Source: Deltaproteobacteria bacterium
Lineage (GTDB): Bacteria > Desulfobacterota > Desulfuromonadia > Geobacterales > JAJYBI01
Direction of reading: 5' to 3'
Assembly (NCBI GenBank): GCA_021779095.1
Contig: JAJYBI010000005.1
Coordinates: 89,355 to 153,354 of the forward strand
Length of the DNA: 64,000 nt
Shown here: positions 18,966-26,987 of the stretch, in pieces
Position numbering within the stretch: position 1 is the stretch's first letter
Layout: each line of letters begins with the position of its first letter
Translations under genes and position numbers: made by a program
The notes under the pieces: model-generated
The model's input: the letters and a program-made list of their open reading frames with translations, nothing else
What the model was told of the DNA's origin: nothing
Databases searched by the model: none

Positions 18966-20165
18966 ATGGCAATTCGCTACATCGACGAGATCGGCAATCT
19001 GGAGGGAAAACGCATCTTCATGCGGGTAGATTTCAACGTTCCGCTCGATGAAAATCAGAATGTAACCGAGGATACCCGCATCAGGGCCGTACTCCCGACG
19101 ATCCGGTACGCCCTTGATGCAAAGGCGAAGATCGTACTCGCATCTCACCTCGGGCGTCCCAAAGGGGAACGAAACCCGAAATACTCCATGGCACCGGCCG
19201 CAAAACGGCTTTCCAGCCTCATCGGCCGCGATGTCACCCTCGCCCCGGACTGCGTCGGCAACGACGTGAGGGCGATGGTCGACGATATGAAGCCAGGTGA
19301 TATACTCATGCTGGAAAATGTCCGTTTCTACAAGGGCGAGGAGAAAAACGACGAGGCCTTTGCCCGGGAACTGGTGAACGGTTGCGACATCTACGTCAAC
19401 GACGCCTTTGCCGTATCGCACCGTGCCCATGCCTCGGTGGAGGCTATTACCCGCTTTTTCCCGATAGTGGCTGCAGGTTTTCTGATGAAAAACGAGATGA
19501 CCTATTTCGACCGTTCCATGAGTAATCCGGAACGGCCGCTCGTCGCCATACTGGGGGGGGCGAAGGTGTCCGGCAAGCTTGAGGTACTGGAAAGCCTGCT
19601 CAACAAGGTGGACAAGATCATCATCGGTGGAGGCATGGCATTCACCTTCCTGAAGGCTCAGGGTTACACCGTTGGCAAATCACTGGTGGAAGAGGAGCTT
19701 ATCGGTACGGCCGGCAGCATCCTGACCGCTGCAAAGGAGAAGGGGGTTGCACTTCTCCTGCCGGTGGACTGCGTCGTCGCCGACCGGTTCAGCCCCGATG
19801 CGGCATCGAAAACCGTTTCCATAACGGAAATCCCCGCCGACTGGATGGCGCTGGATATAGGTCCCGCATCCGACGACCTTTTTGCCGGAGCGCTGCGGGA
19901 TGCCAAGACCGTTATCTGGAACGGTCCCATGGGGGTCTTTGAGATGGATGCGTTCGCCAGGGGAACCTTTGCCATGGCCAAGGCGGTTGTGGGGTCTTCC
20001 GCTCTCACCATCGTCGGCGGCGGGGATACCGACTCTGCCGTTCACCGTGCCGGTGTCCAGTCGCAGATCGGCTATATTTCGACCGGTGGGGGCGCATTCC
20101 TCGAACTCCTCGAAGGCAAGGTGCTGCCCGGCGTTCGGGCACTCGAAGCACAGGGTTTGATCTAG
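18966..20165 (+). CDS. pgk: Phosphoglycerate kinase
   Basis: Transfers phosphate from 1,3-bisphosphoglycerate to ADP. The 399-residue protein has the N-terminal [10 protein letters not shown] signature, the [10 protein letters not shown] substrate loop, the hinge region with [10 protein letters not shown], and the C-terminal nucleotide loop [10 protein letters not shown]. The length is normal. GGGAGG precedes the ATG. An 86-base gap from gap holds a small GGGGC/GCCCC dyad without a T-run, so readthrough is likely. Confidence 0.97.
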   Translation: MAIRYIDEIGNLEGKRIFMRVDFNVPLDENQNVTEDTRIRAVLPTIRYALDAKAKIVLASHLGRPKGERNPKYSMAPAAKRLSSLIGRDVTLAPDCVGNDVRAMVDDMKPGDILMLENVRFYKGEEKNDEAFARELVNGCDIYVNDAFAVSHRAHASVEAITRFFPIVAAGFLMKNEMTYFDRSMSNPERPLVAILGGAKVSGKLEVLESLLNKVDKIIIGGGMAFTFLKAQGYTVGKSLVEEELIGTAGSILTAAKEKGVALLLPVDCVVADRFSPDAASKTVSITEIPADWMALDIGPASDDLFAGALRDAKTVIWNGPMGVFEMDAFARGTFAMAKAVVGSSALTIVGGGDTDSAVHRAGVQSQIGYISTGGGAFLELLEGKVLPGVRALEAQGLI

Positions 20166-20188
20166 CCGCAACCGTTTGAGGAGGAAAC

Positions 20189-20944
20189 ATGCGAAGGCCA
20201 GTTATTGCCGGTAACTGGAAGATGAACAAGATGTCGCGGGAGTCGGTCGATACGGCGACGGACCTCCTGCCACTCGTCGCGTCCGTTCAGGGTGTTGATG
20301 TCGTCGTCGCACCGGTTTTTACCGCCCTCGCCCCTGTTGCCAAGGCCCTTGAAGGGTCCACCATCCAGCTCGCCGCCCAGGACTGCTTCTGGGAAGATGC
20401 GGGGGCATTCACCGGCGAGGTGTCCCCCGCCATGCTGGCCGATATCGGCTGCAGCCACGTGATCATCGGGCACTCCGAGCGACGCCAGTATTTCGGCGAA
20501 ACGGACGAAACCGTCAACCGGAAGGTCCGTGCCGCACTCCAGTCAGGCCTTATCGTCATCGTCTGTATCGGCGAGACACTGGACGAGCGGGAATCGGGAA
20601 CGACCTTCGCCGTACTCGAACGGCAGGCAACGGAGGGGCTTGCCGGCTTGAGGGCTGGTGACATGAACCGTGTGATCATCGCCTATGAGCCGGTATGGGC
20701 GATCGGCACGGGGAAAACCGCATCGGACAGTCAGGCCCAGGAGGCCCATGCATTCATACGCAGCACCGTCGCGTCGTGTATCGACCAGACTACCGCCGAC
20801 GCCGTTCGCATTCTGTACGGTGGCAGCGTCAAGCCGGACAATATCTCCGGACTCATGGGGCAACCGGACATAGACGGTGCCTTGGTAGGCGGCGCCAGCC
20901 TGGATGCCGATTCATTTGCACGTATCGTCAGATACGCTTTGTAA
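20189..20944 (+). CDS. tpiA: Triosephosphate isomerase
   Basis: Interconverts DHAP and GAP. All active-site residues are visible in the 251-residue protein: K12 in GNWKMN, H95 in IIGHSERR and E167 in AYEPVWAIG, followed by the lid loop and the phosphate-binding LYGGSV and GALVGGASL segments. It lies 23 bases after pgk with a GAGGAGG ribosome-binding site. Confidence 0.97.
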   Translation: MRRPVIAGNWKMNKMSRESVDTATDLLPLVASVQGVDVVVAPVFTALAPVAKALEGSTIQLAAQDCFWEDAGAFTGEVSPAMLADIGCSHVIIGHSERRQYFGETDETVNRKVRAALQSGLIVIVCIGETLDERESGTTFAVLERQATEGLAGLRAGDMNRVIIAYEPVWAIGTGKTASDSQAQEAHAFIRSTVASCIDQTTADAVRILYGGSVKPDNISGLMGQPDIDGALVGGASLDADSFARIVRYAL

Positions 20945-21012
20945 TTTTCTCTTCAAATACCGCATGAAGCGTGATATAAATTGTTTTTTAAATTATCCGG
21001 AGGCGTTTCACC

Positions 21013-21402
21013 ATGACCATATTCCTGACCATCCTGCATATCATCGTTAGTATTGCGCTCATCGTCATTGTCCTTCTGCAGTCCGGCAAGGGGGCCGAGA
21101 TGGGTGCATCGTTCGGCGCCAGCGGCAGCCAGTCGGTGTTCGGCGCCGGCGGCGGTACGACGTTCCTGAGCAAGATGACCACCGGTGCAGCGGTAATTTT
21201 TATGCTCACCTCCCTTACCCTTGCCTATCGCGCAAGTATGCCGGGGTCCAGCTCCATCATGTCATCCCAGAAGAGTGTCGCTCCAGCTACACAGAAACCT
21301 GCTGAACCACAGAAGCCCATGAATGCTGCCCCTACAACCTCAACTCCCCAGCAAGCACCACCAACAGGCACTGTACCGGCCAAGGCACCGGAAAAAAAGT
21401 AG
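21013..21402 (+). CDS. secG: SecG, preprotein translocase subunit
   Basis: A small inner-membrane component of SecYEG. The 129-residue protein has two transmembrane segments (about 2-22 and 56-74) separated by a Gly/Ser-rich cytoplasmic loop with GASFGASGSQSVFGAGG, the hallmark of SecG. The C-terminal tail after residue 80 is Pro/Ala/Thr-rich, as in other delta-proteobacterial SecG. It follows tpiA, a common arrangement. Confidence 0.94.
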   Translation: MTIFLTILHIIVSIALIVIVLLQSGKGAEMGASFGASGSQSVFGAGGGTTFLSKMTTGAAVIFMLTSLTLAYRASMPGSSSIMSSQKSVAPATQKPAEPQKPMNAAPTTSTPQQAPPTGTVPAKAPEKK

Positions 21403-21423
21403 CCGATACCGTTAAAATGATAT

Positions 21424-21452
21424 TGACAAGCATCGGGGTAAGATGATACAAA
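21424..21452 (+). promoter_or_regulatory. Candidate promoter of tRNA-Leu
   Basis: TTGACA (21424-21429) with a weaker -10-like GATACA/ATACAA 16-17 bases downstream, ending about 12 bases before the tRNA 5' end. Confidence 0.5.
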
Positions 21453-21463
21453 ACGGGTCCTTG

Positions 21464-21549
21464 CCGAAGTGGTGGAATTGGTAGACACACCATCTTGAGG
21501 GGGTGGCGGGCAATAGCCCATGCGAGTTCGAGTCTCGCCTTCGGCACCA
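21464..21549 (+). tRNA. tRNA-Leu(GAG), CCA encoded
   Basis: The acceptor stem GCCGAAG pairs with CTTCGGC. The anticodon loop TTGAGGG on a CCATC/GGTGG stem gives anticodon GAG. A long variable arm, GCGGGCAATAGCCCATGC, is typical of tRNA-Leu. The TTCGAGT T-loop is present and CCA is encoded. Confidence 0.95.
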
Positions 21550-21560
21550 GAAAAAAAACA

Positions 21561-21589
21561 TTGACACCGTTTTCGGAATTTGGTAATAA
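21561..21589 (+). promoter_or_regulatory. Sigma-70 promoter of tRNA-Gly
   Basis: TTGACA (21561-21566), a 17-base spacer, then TAATAA (21584-21589), ending 14 bases before the tRNA-Gly gene. Confidence 0.65.
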
Positions 21590-21603
21590 TTACAACTCGT
21601 TGA

Positions 21604-21679
<76 letters not shown>

Positions 21680-21687
21680 TTAAACAC

Positions 21688-21712
21688 AAGGAATCCTTCG
21701 GGATTCCTTTTT
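21688..21712 (+). terminator. Terminator after tRNA-Gly, carried by the element
   Basis: AAGGAATCC (21688-21696) pairs with GGATTCCTT (21701-21709) around TTCG, then TTT. It lies inside the element, 9 bases past the attL core, so the inserted DNA supplies a new terminator for the tRNA transcript and may also end the int transcript on the other strand. Confidence 0.85.
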
Positions 21713-21722
21713 GTTTGCCCCG

Positions 21723-21746
21723 ACTTTCACCAGAACTTTCACCAGA
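21723..21746 (+). repeat. Tandem ACTTTCACCAGA repeats, candidate integrase arm sites (attL side)
   Basis: Two perfect adjacent 12-bp copies (21723-21734 and 21735-21746), the second overlapping the int stop. Related TTTCACC(AG) copies occur near attR in the same orientation. Confidence 0.65.
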
Positions 21747-23076
21747 AGGTTCGAGTGGGAAGATTCGGGGTTTCTTGTATCGGGAGGGTAATCACCTGCC
21801 CCGGGTAGACAGTCGGATAAAATCCGATGGGAGCCTGCTTCATTTTCGGTTGGGCGAAGTCCTGGCCATAGTAAGCGAGTATCTGCCAGAAATCCTCTTC
21901 CACCCCTTCGATGTAATCCCCATACACCTCATAGATCATCTTCTTTGATCCATGCCCCATGAGCCGCACCAGCCGGTTGGGATCGACTCTCAGAGTCAAG
22001 GCCCAGGCCGCGAAGGTATGGCGCAGGGAATACGGCACCTTGTCGGTGATGCCGCTGGCCTTGCCCGCCTTTGTCCAGACATCTTTCAGGAAGTTGGCAG
22101 GCCTAAAGATCGTGCCGGTCTTGGTGGTAACGACCAGCTCCCCGGTGGCCCGTTGCGTGAGGATGTCCAACCGTTGCCGGATCGCCTGGGTGATCGGTAT
22201 CTTTCTGATCCGGTAGACCGTCTTGGGGGTGTCGTGTTCCACCCCACGGACGATGGTGTGCTGTACCAGGATGTAATCGGGCCGTATGTCGCTCTTTCTC
22301 AGGCCTGCGATCTCCGAATTGATCATGCCGGTGAGGATCATCAATTCCACGACCGGCTGATACCAAGGATCGACATGCGAAAGGAACTCCATCCATTCGT
22401 CATACCGGAACCCTTCCCTTCGTTTCGGTTGCGTCTTGGGTAGATGTTTCCTCAGGTTGGTGAAGGGATTGTGCAGCACCCAGCGGTATTGGTCGCAGGC
22501 ATCGTTCCAGATGGTTCTCAAGGGGATCAGGATGTTCTTCGCCCTGGCCTTCGATAAGGGTTGCCCTTGCTTTACCCCTTTCTTCCATTTCAGCGAGGCG
22601 ATGAACTTCTGGATCTCCACGCCGCTGATCTGGAAGAAGGTCAGCTCCCCGAAGTACGGCACCAGCCAGTAATCGATAATCAGCCGGTAATCGTCCTTCT
22701 TGGTGCCTTCAGGGTAATGGCTCCAGACATCCCGATACCATGCCTGGAGATACTCCCCGAGGAGGATGTCCCTGGGTTCGGGGTTGTACTGCCACCCCTC
22801 CAGCTTGGCGAAGGTTGCCTTCTCCGCTTCACTGGCACCGGGGAACGCTTCGGCAAAGACCAGCTTCCCCGCATCCCGCTTTTCTATCACCCGATCCAGC
22901 CAGGCCCGTACCTTCTCCCGGTTCTTTGGGGTGTCGTTCAGACCGGTGGTTTTCTCCACCCGCCGGTTGAAGTAATAGAAAAGGACATACAGCTTCTTGG
23001 AGCCGTTCTTCCTGATGATGGCCCCTTGCTTCTTCTCCTCGATGTCAAAGAGCGATAGGTGGTTTATCTGTGTCAC
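21739..23076 (-). CDS. int: Tyrosine recombinase (integrase) of the tRNA-Gly element
   Basis: A 445-residue integrase with an N-terminal arm-binding region (about 18-70), a core-binding SAM-like domain (about 100-215) and a catalytic domain (about 220-400). Visible catalytic features are R352-H353 in YSLRHTFAAWAL, G374-H375 in LMGHGSKK and a Tyr nucleophile candidate at Y385 in IYEVYGDY. The usual first Arg (TGxR) is replaced: the segment reads TGMINSEIAGL, with Ile252. The first His of HxxR is Tyr349. The start is GTG at 23076 with AGGAGA upstream. A tail of about 45 residues extends past the catalytic domain. It mediates insertion into tRNA-Gly. Confidence 0.9.
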   Translation of the reverse strand: MTQINHLSLFDIEEKKQGAIIRKNGSKKLYVLFYYFNRRVEKTTGLNDTPKNREKVRAWLDRVIEKRDAGKLVFAEAFPGASEAEKATFAKLEGWQYNPEPRDILLGEYLQAWYRDVWSHYPEGTKKDDYRLIIDYWLVPYFGELTFFQISGVEIQKFIASLKWKKGVKQGQPLSKARAKNILIPLRTIWNDACDQYRWVLHNPFTNLRKHLPKTQPKRREGFRYDEWMEFLSHVDPWYQPVVELMILTGMINSEIAGLRKSDIRPDYILVQHTIVRGVEHDTPKTVYRIRKIPITQAIRQRLDILTQRATGELVVTTKTGTIFRPANFLKDVWTKAGKASGITDKVPYSLRHTFAAWALTLRVDPNRLVRLMGHGSKKMIYEVYGDYIEGVEEDFWQILAYYGQDFAQPKMKQAPIGFYPTVYPGQVITLPIQETPNLPTRTFW

Positions 23077-23153
23077 GGTCGTTTCTCCTGTCCGCTACCC
23101 AGCATCCCCACCAACCAAAGTCTGGCCATACCATAGCACGCTTTTCTGTTCAT

Positions 23154-23420
23154 TCAGTAGTCCCAATTTACCGGAGAGGATTTCTTGACCGGAGACCGCT
23201 TCACCGTTGGTTTCCCCTGGCGTACCACGTTGCCGCCCAGGAGACCGTTCACCAACTCGATCCCCCAGACGAAACGCAGCACCCGCCCTTGTTTGAAGTA
23301 ATGCTTTCCTTGGGTAAGTACGTCTTTACGTAACCATGTAAATATGGTGGCCCTTGACACCCTGAGTCGTTCGGCCAACTCTTCCACGGTGAGGATTTCG
23401 CACGTTGCACTGTCGCTCAT
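23154..23420 (-). CDS. Excisionase/AlpA-like helix-turn-helix protein
   Basis: An 88-residue protein with a MerR/excisionase-type winged HTH at about 10-50 (TVEELAERLRVSRATIFTWL then GRVLRFVWG) and a basic C-terminus. The start MSDSATCE has AGGAG upstream and overlaps the stop of the 55-aa gene as ATGA. Its position between rep and int fits a directionality factor or an int/rep regulator. It lies 77 bases before int. Confidence 0.82.
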   Translation of the reverse strand: MSDSATCEILTVEELAERLRVSRATIFTWLRKDVLTQGKHYFKQGRVLRFVWGIELVNGLLGGNVVRQGKPTVKRSPVKKSSPVNWDY

Positions 23421-23584
23421 GACCGCCGCTCCTGGAGTACCCGACAGCATGCCGCCTCTTCCGCTTCCTCATTCTGGAGGAAACCTTCACCGAGCAGTTC
23501 CGCCAGATACTCCTCATAGTCCGCCATCTCCCTGGGAGTGAATGACCGCTTGCAGCTTGCAACGAATCTTTTCAGATCATCCAT
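23417..23584 (-). CDS. Small 55-aa protein between rep and excisionase
   Basis: The frame runs from ATG 23584 to TGA 23417-23419 (MDDLKRFVASCKR at the start, QERRS at the end). AGGGGG lies just before the ATG, overlapping the rep stop, and the stop overlaps the excisionase ATG as ATGA. These couplings argue for real translation. The middle is acidic (EEYLAELLGEGFLQNEEAEE). I do not recognise a family. Confidence 0.65.
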   Translation of the reverse strand: MDDLKRFVASCKRSFTPREMADYEEYLAELLGEGFLQNEEAEEAACCRVLQERRS

Positions 23585-23593
23585 GGCTGCCCC

Positions 23594-24730
23594 CTAGAAC
23601 GGCACGTCGTCGGTAGGCCGGTCAGTGAAGGCCGCGTCTACCTCGTGTTCGAAGTCAATCCGTTTCATGGGCTTCTCCAGGGCCGTCAGGAACCTCTCAG
23701 CCAGTTCCCTGGGGATCGCCCTGGTCTTCCGCATGTTCCCCTGTCTGTCGCGGTAATGCTTCGCCCTACGGGGTGCGGGGATGGCAAAGCCGAAGTCGGT
23801 GATCTTGCCGTGGTTCTGGATATCCCAATAGAACTTCCGTTTCACCTTGCCGAAAGCTTCCCGCCGATCGTCACCGTCATATCTGATCTGCCTGGGCCGG
23901 ATGGCGTCCAGGAGGTTCTGGGTCATGCCGTACCGTTTGCCTTCTATCGGGCAATGGCCCTTGCTCATGTATTTGAGCATGTACTTGGCCGCGTGTTCCT
24001 GGTTGCTGATCTTCTTGACGTTGACGCTGTTGGCAGCCTGGCCCCAGACCTCCACCAGCCACTTCACCGGAATGAACGGCTGATCCATGAGGATGTGGAA
24101 GTGAATATTATTGGTGTTCAGCTCCTGGATTTCCGCTACCCAGATGTAGCTCAGTTCCTTGTGTGCCCCGCCGAGCTTTTCCGCCTTGCGGTCGTATTGC
24201 TTCTTGACCGTGTTCAGGAACCGCTTCATTTCCTTCTTGGCCCATTGCTGATCAACCACGCCGGACTCGTCCAGTGTGGCGATCTTGGGATCGAAGGTGA
24301 GACTGACAAAGATTTTGAAGGTAGTGGCCCCGGATTCGACTGCCCGCCGGATGGTCTTCCGTGCCTGCCGGGTGAACTCTTGGGAAACGACCTTCTCCCG
24401 TTTGACGGGAACGGTTCTTCTTCCGCCCCTGCGATAGAAGCCGCCGGTGATCTCGCCGCTGGGGTAGATATTGATAACCGCCCCACGACTCACCGCACGT
24501 TCAGCTTCCGCCTGATCCAGAATAGCCAGTGCCTCCGGTGTCAGACTTTTCGTACTATTATTGAATTCATTGCGCCCTGCGGGCGCGTACTTCTCCAGGC
24601 CGGGGAGAATGGGGTGTGGGCCTTGCGCCCCTGGCGGGGTGCCGGCAGAGCCAGCAGACCCGCCAGGGGCTTCCTGGGGACCGCTACGGGGTGATTCGGG
24701 TGTGGGGTGATCGTCGGGGTCGTGTGACAT
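23594..24730 (-). CDS. rep: HUH-family rolling-circle replication initiator (Rep)
   Basis: A 378-residue protein. Motif I is FVSLTFDP (141-148); the metal-binding HUH motif is H210-F-H212 in NNIHFHILMD; the nucleophile motif is Y250/Y254 with K257 in AAKYMLKYMSK. These are the three hallmarks of HUH nickases of filamentous and microvirus-type phages and rolling-circle plasmids. The first about 60 residues are low-complexity Pro/Gly/Ser-rich. The start MSHDPDD is set by GGAGGA 6 bases upstream; that site lies in a hairpin. The protein implies that the excised element replicates as a circle. It is followed by the 55-aa gene. Confidence 0.88.
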   Translation of the reverse strand: MSHDPDDHPTPESPRSGPQEAPGGSAGSAGTPPGAQGPHPILPGLEKYAPAGRNEFNNSTKSLTPEALAILDQAEAERAVSRGAVINIYPSGEITGGFYRRGGRRTVPVKREKVVSQEFTRQARKTIRRAVESGATTFKIFVSLTFDPKIATLDESGVVDQQWAKKEMKRFLNTVKKQYDRKAEKLGGAHKELSYIWVAEIQELNTNNIHFHILMDQPFIPVKWLVEVWGQAANSVNVKKISNQEHAAKYMLKYMSKGHCPIEGKRYGMTQNLLDAIRPRQIRYDGDDRREAFGKVKRKFYWDIQNHGKITDFGFAIPAPRRAKHYRDRQGNMRKTRAIPRELAERFLTALEKPMKRIDFEHEVDAAFTDRPTDDVPF

Positions 24731-24734
24731 GAAA

Positions 24735-24765
24735 AATCCTCCGTAATTTTGATTTGCGGAGGATT
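24735..24765 (-). promoter_or_regulatory. Hairpin that sequesters the rep ribosome-binding site
   Basis: On the minus strand AATCCTCCG (24757-24765 side) and CGGAGGATT (24735-24743 side) form a perfect 9-bp stem with a 13-base AT-rich loop. The 3' arm contains the GGAGGA used by rep, followed by T residues and the ATG. It could block translation, act as a terminator for the upstream cargo gene, or both. Confidence 0.75.
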
Positions 24766-24801
24766 CTGCCGGGATTGAAAAGAGTGGTCGCGGACAGGAA
24801 T

Positions 24802-25779
24802 TTATTTTTTGTTGTCCAGATTCTGGAACAGTTCCTGCCAAGGGGGGCTATGGCGTTCTATGGCTTTGTCCAGGGACTCGCCAACAGGGAGGTCTTCATC
24901 GTCCAAGCCGGTCTTCTTGTCTTTAGCGTAGGCTCTGAATAATGCGGCGATCTGAGAGGAGTTAAGGGGATGCCCCAAGGCTTCACTGTAAGTAGACATG
25001 ATAGCCGCCAAGACGACTTTCCAGCGCTTTCGTGCGTCGGCAATGTCACTGAATCTGGTGACGGCCGGTTTAAGAGATGCCTTGATTAATTTTTCATACT
25101 CATTTGTGCGGTGGGTGAACCGTCGGTTCTGAATGAGTTGACCGATGATGGGGTTATGCAACATGAGTGGATCGAGCTTGAGTAGCTTTTCAATGGCCAC
25201 AGGATCGTCGGAGACTGCTTGGCGATAGAGGTTTCTCGGACTGGTCTGGTAAATAAGCAGACAGGGAACGTAGAGAAAGAAGAAGAAGCCAAGCTCCAGT
25301 TCATGGCTCTTGATGTAGTTGTGGAAGCGAATCTTTTCAGCCGGTTCAAAGGGCTGTAGATCAAGGTCTTCTCTGTAGAGTGAATAGATATTCGAACGAA
25401 TATCGTTGATGAAATTGATCCAATATTGAATCGTCTCCGGCGGTGGTGGATTTTCCTCAAGATATTTTGGATTACGCCTCAATTGTCTGTACAGCTTTAT
25501 CCCTGCAAGCAATAACATCTTAAGTTTTGCGCCGGTTTCTTCGAATTCTGCGATTGTATTTACGAAAGCGATTAACGGCTTGAGTGGAGAACGATAGAGC
25601 TTGAACCAGGAGGTAAAATCAGGAAGGGAGAATGAATAGTCAAAAATGCAGCGATCTTTAGCCTGGGGAAGTATCTCGTATAAGAAATCAGAGAACGTGA
25701 CTAACTGTATGGCTGATTCGGCAACAATAGGGCAAATCTTCTGAGCCCATTTTTCGACTTCTAGATTATGTGTTGGCAT
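24802..25779 (-). CDS. Unrecognised 325-aa cargo protein of the tRNA-Gly element
   Basis: I do not recognise a family. The protein is mostly helical-looking and rich in aromatic and charged residues. One hydrophobic stretch, GFFFFLYVPCLLIYQ (about 165-180), could be a membrane-associated helix. There is no signal peptide and no obvious nuclease, ATPase or toxin motif. Codon use is AT-richer than the flanking host genes. It lies between the 263-aa membrane protein and rep, all on one strand. The position as element cargo makes a defence or host-interaction role possible, but this is inference only. Confidence 0.8.
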   Translation of the reverse strand: MPTHNLEVEKWAQKICPIVAESAIQLVTFSDFLYEILPQAKDRCIFDYSFSLPDFTSWFKLYRSPLKPLIAFVNTIAEFEETGAKLKMLLLAGIKLYRQLRRNPKYLEENPPPPETIQYWINFINDIRSNIYSLYREDLDLQPFEPAEKIRFHNYIKSHELELGFFFFLYVPCLLIYQTSPRNLYRQAVSDDPVAIEKLLKLDPLMLHNPIIGQLIQNRRFTHRTNEYEKLIKASLKPAVTRFSDIADARKRWKVVLAAIMSTYSEALGHPLNSSQIAALFRAYAKDKKTGLDDEDLPVGESLDKAIERHSPPWQELFQNLDNKK

Positions 25780-25846
25780 AAAGAATTTGATAAAAATATT
25801 GACATAACCATAGATAAAATATCTAACGAAAACAGATAGTTTGTTA

Positions 25847-26638
25847 TCAACGCACGATCCCGCTGAGAATATTCACCAAGAACGTTATAACTTTACTTAG
25901 CGCAAAGATGACAATTGCAACAACAATTCCACCAACAATTGCTTGTAATAACCATTGCAGGCGTTCTTTGTCTTTGCGATGAAATTTTAAGTTAGGAAAA
26001 GTATGATCCAAAATCCACAGAATCCGCTTGTTTAAATATGTCCAAGTATTAGAAAAGATAAGGAGAATAAAAAAGAACGAAATAACGTAAGGATTTTCGA
26101 TAGAAAGCCGGGGTGCGATTATGGAAGCCGCCCACAAGCTAATAATAAAACCAAAAGTAACACCAATGATCTGTACCCCGAATTGAGTCCAAGCACTTCT
26201 TGCCCAACCATTTTTATTCTTACTTTTAGTTACCACATCATTAACAGCGGAAAATGTAGCATCAACCCAATCTTTATCGTCTGAAGAAACTGTCAACAAG
26301 CAAGAGTTCTGATCATTTCTATCAAGACGTAATTCAGAATAGGTGCCAATTTGACGACCAGAAGAGAGGCTTTCGGTAGTTTCAATGGTAATAATAACAC
26401 GCTCAATATCTTTTGAGGTGTTAAAGTATCTAAGCAAATCATTTAAATCAAATACTCTGTATCCTTTGTTGTCGAATCTAATAATCCAACTAATGAACGC
26501 CTTCTTGTTATTGCTATTGTCAATATTATTTATATTTAAGGATGTTTCCCTTTCTATAAAAACTTCACTAATCTGTTTAAGGCTATCAGCATTAATGGTG
26601 ACATTTGTAATACGTTCATCCCTCAGATAGTGTGCCAT
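25847..26638 (-). CDS. Unrecognised membrane protein, soluble N-terminus plus three TM helices
   Basis: A 263-residue protein from ATG 26638 (MAHYLRDERI; AAGGA lies immediately upstream). A GTG 54 bases further up would add a hydrophobic 18-residue leader. Residues 1-150 look soluble and mixed alpha/beta. Three transmembrane helices follow at about 153-173, 184-202 and 230-257, with a basic loop between the last two. No family is recognised. It is strongly AT-rich compared with the chromosome. It is the first gene of the element's minus-strand gene run. A sensor domain tethered to a membrane effector is one reading; nothing proves it. Confidence 0.8.
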   Translation of the reverse strand: MAHYLRDERITNVTINADSLKQISEVFIERETSLNINNIDNSNNKKAFISWIIRFDNKGYRVFDLNDLLRYFNTSKDIERVIITIETTESLSSGRQIGTYSELRLDRNDQNSCLLTVSSDDKDWVDATFSAVNDVVTKSKNKNGWARSAWTQFGVQIIGVTFGFIISLWAASIIAPRLSIENPYVISFFFILLIFSNTWTYLNKRILWILDHTFPNLKFHRKDKERLQWLLQAIVGGIVVAIVIFALSKVITFLVNILSGIVR

Positions 26639-26733
26639 AGTCCTTGTCTCAACTTTTAATGTAATTGTAAAGAGATAGCCGATTAATAGCACATATCGGG
26701 AACAATTTCAATTCTTTAATATGCAATCTAAAG

Positions 26734-26753
26734 TTTCACCTATCTTTCACCAG
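26734..26753 (+). repeat. TTTCACC copies, candidate integrase arm sites (attR side)
   Basis: TTTCACC at 26734-26740 and CTTTCACCAG at 26744-26753, in the same orientation as the tandem copies by attL and about 120 bases from the attR core. Confidence 0.5.
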
Positions 26754-26871
26754 TCTTGACAATATACGGTTGATTTGAGGAGTCTTCAATAGACTATGGT
26801 TGGTGGGTATGCACATATAGCTAGCTGAAATTATTGAATAGTAAGGTCTACGGCTAATATTAACGGCAGCC

Positions 26872-26895
26872 TTCGAATCCCGTTTCCCGCTCCAA
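26872..26895 (+). repeat. attR core: 24-bp tRNA-Gly 3' end copy
   Basis: Exact copy of 21656-21679, without the rest of the tRNA. It marks the distal end of the element. Confidence 0.9.
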
Positions 26896-26942
26896 AAAAC
26901 AATCAAAGGTTCAAGCGGTCAGCAAGAATCTTTCCCTACTGT

Positions 26943-26982
26943 CCCCGGTACCGTCCCTGAACGGCACCGGGGATTCGTTTTT
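26943..26982 (+). terminator. Original chromosomal terminator of the tRNA transcript
   Basis: CCCCGGTACCGT pairs with ACGGCACCGGGG (one A-C mismatch) around a 6-base loop, followed by ATTCGTTTTT. Before insertion it would have lain about 48 bases after tRNA-Gly. Confidence 0.82.
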
Positions 26983-26987
26983 CCGGG

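Noticed and set aside
23326..23562. 78-aa frame overlapping the excisionase gene
   Set aside because: It overlaps the excisionase in another frame; the 55-aa frame with coupled start and stop explains the interval better.
21739..26638. Prophage
   Set aside because: No capsid, portal, terminase, tail or lysis genes; the element is only 5.2 kb.
26756..26795. TTGACA with TAGACT as a plus-strand promoter near attR
   Set aside because: The spacing is 28 bases and nothing is encoded downstream on that strand.
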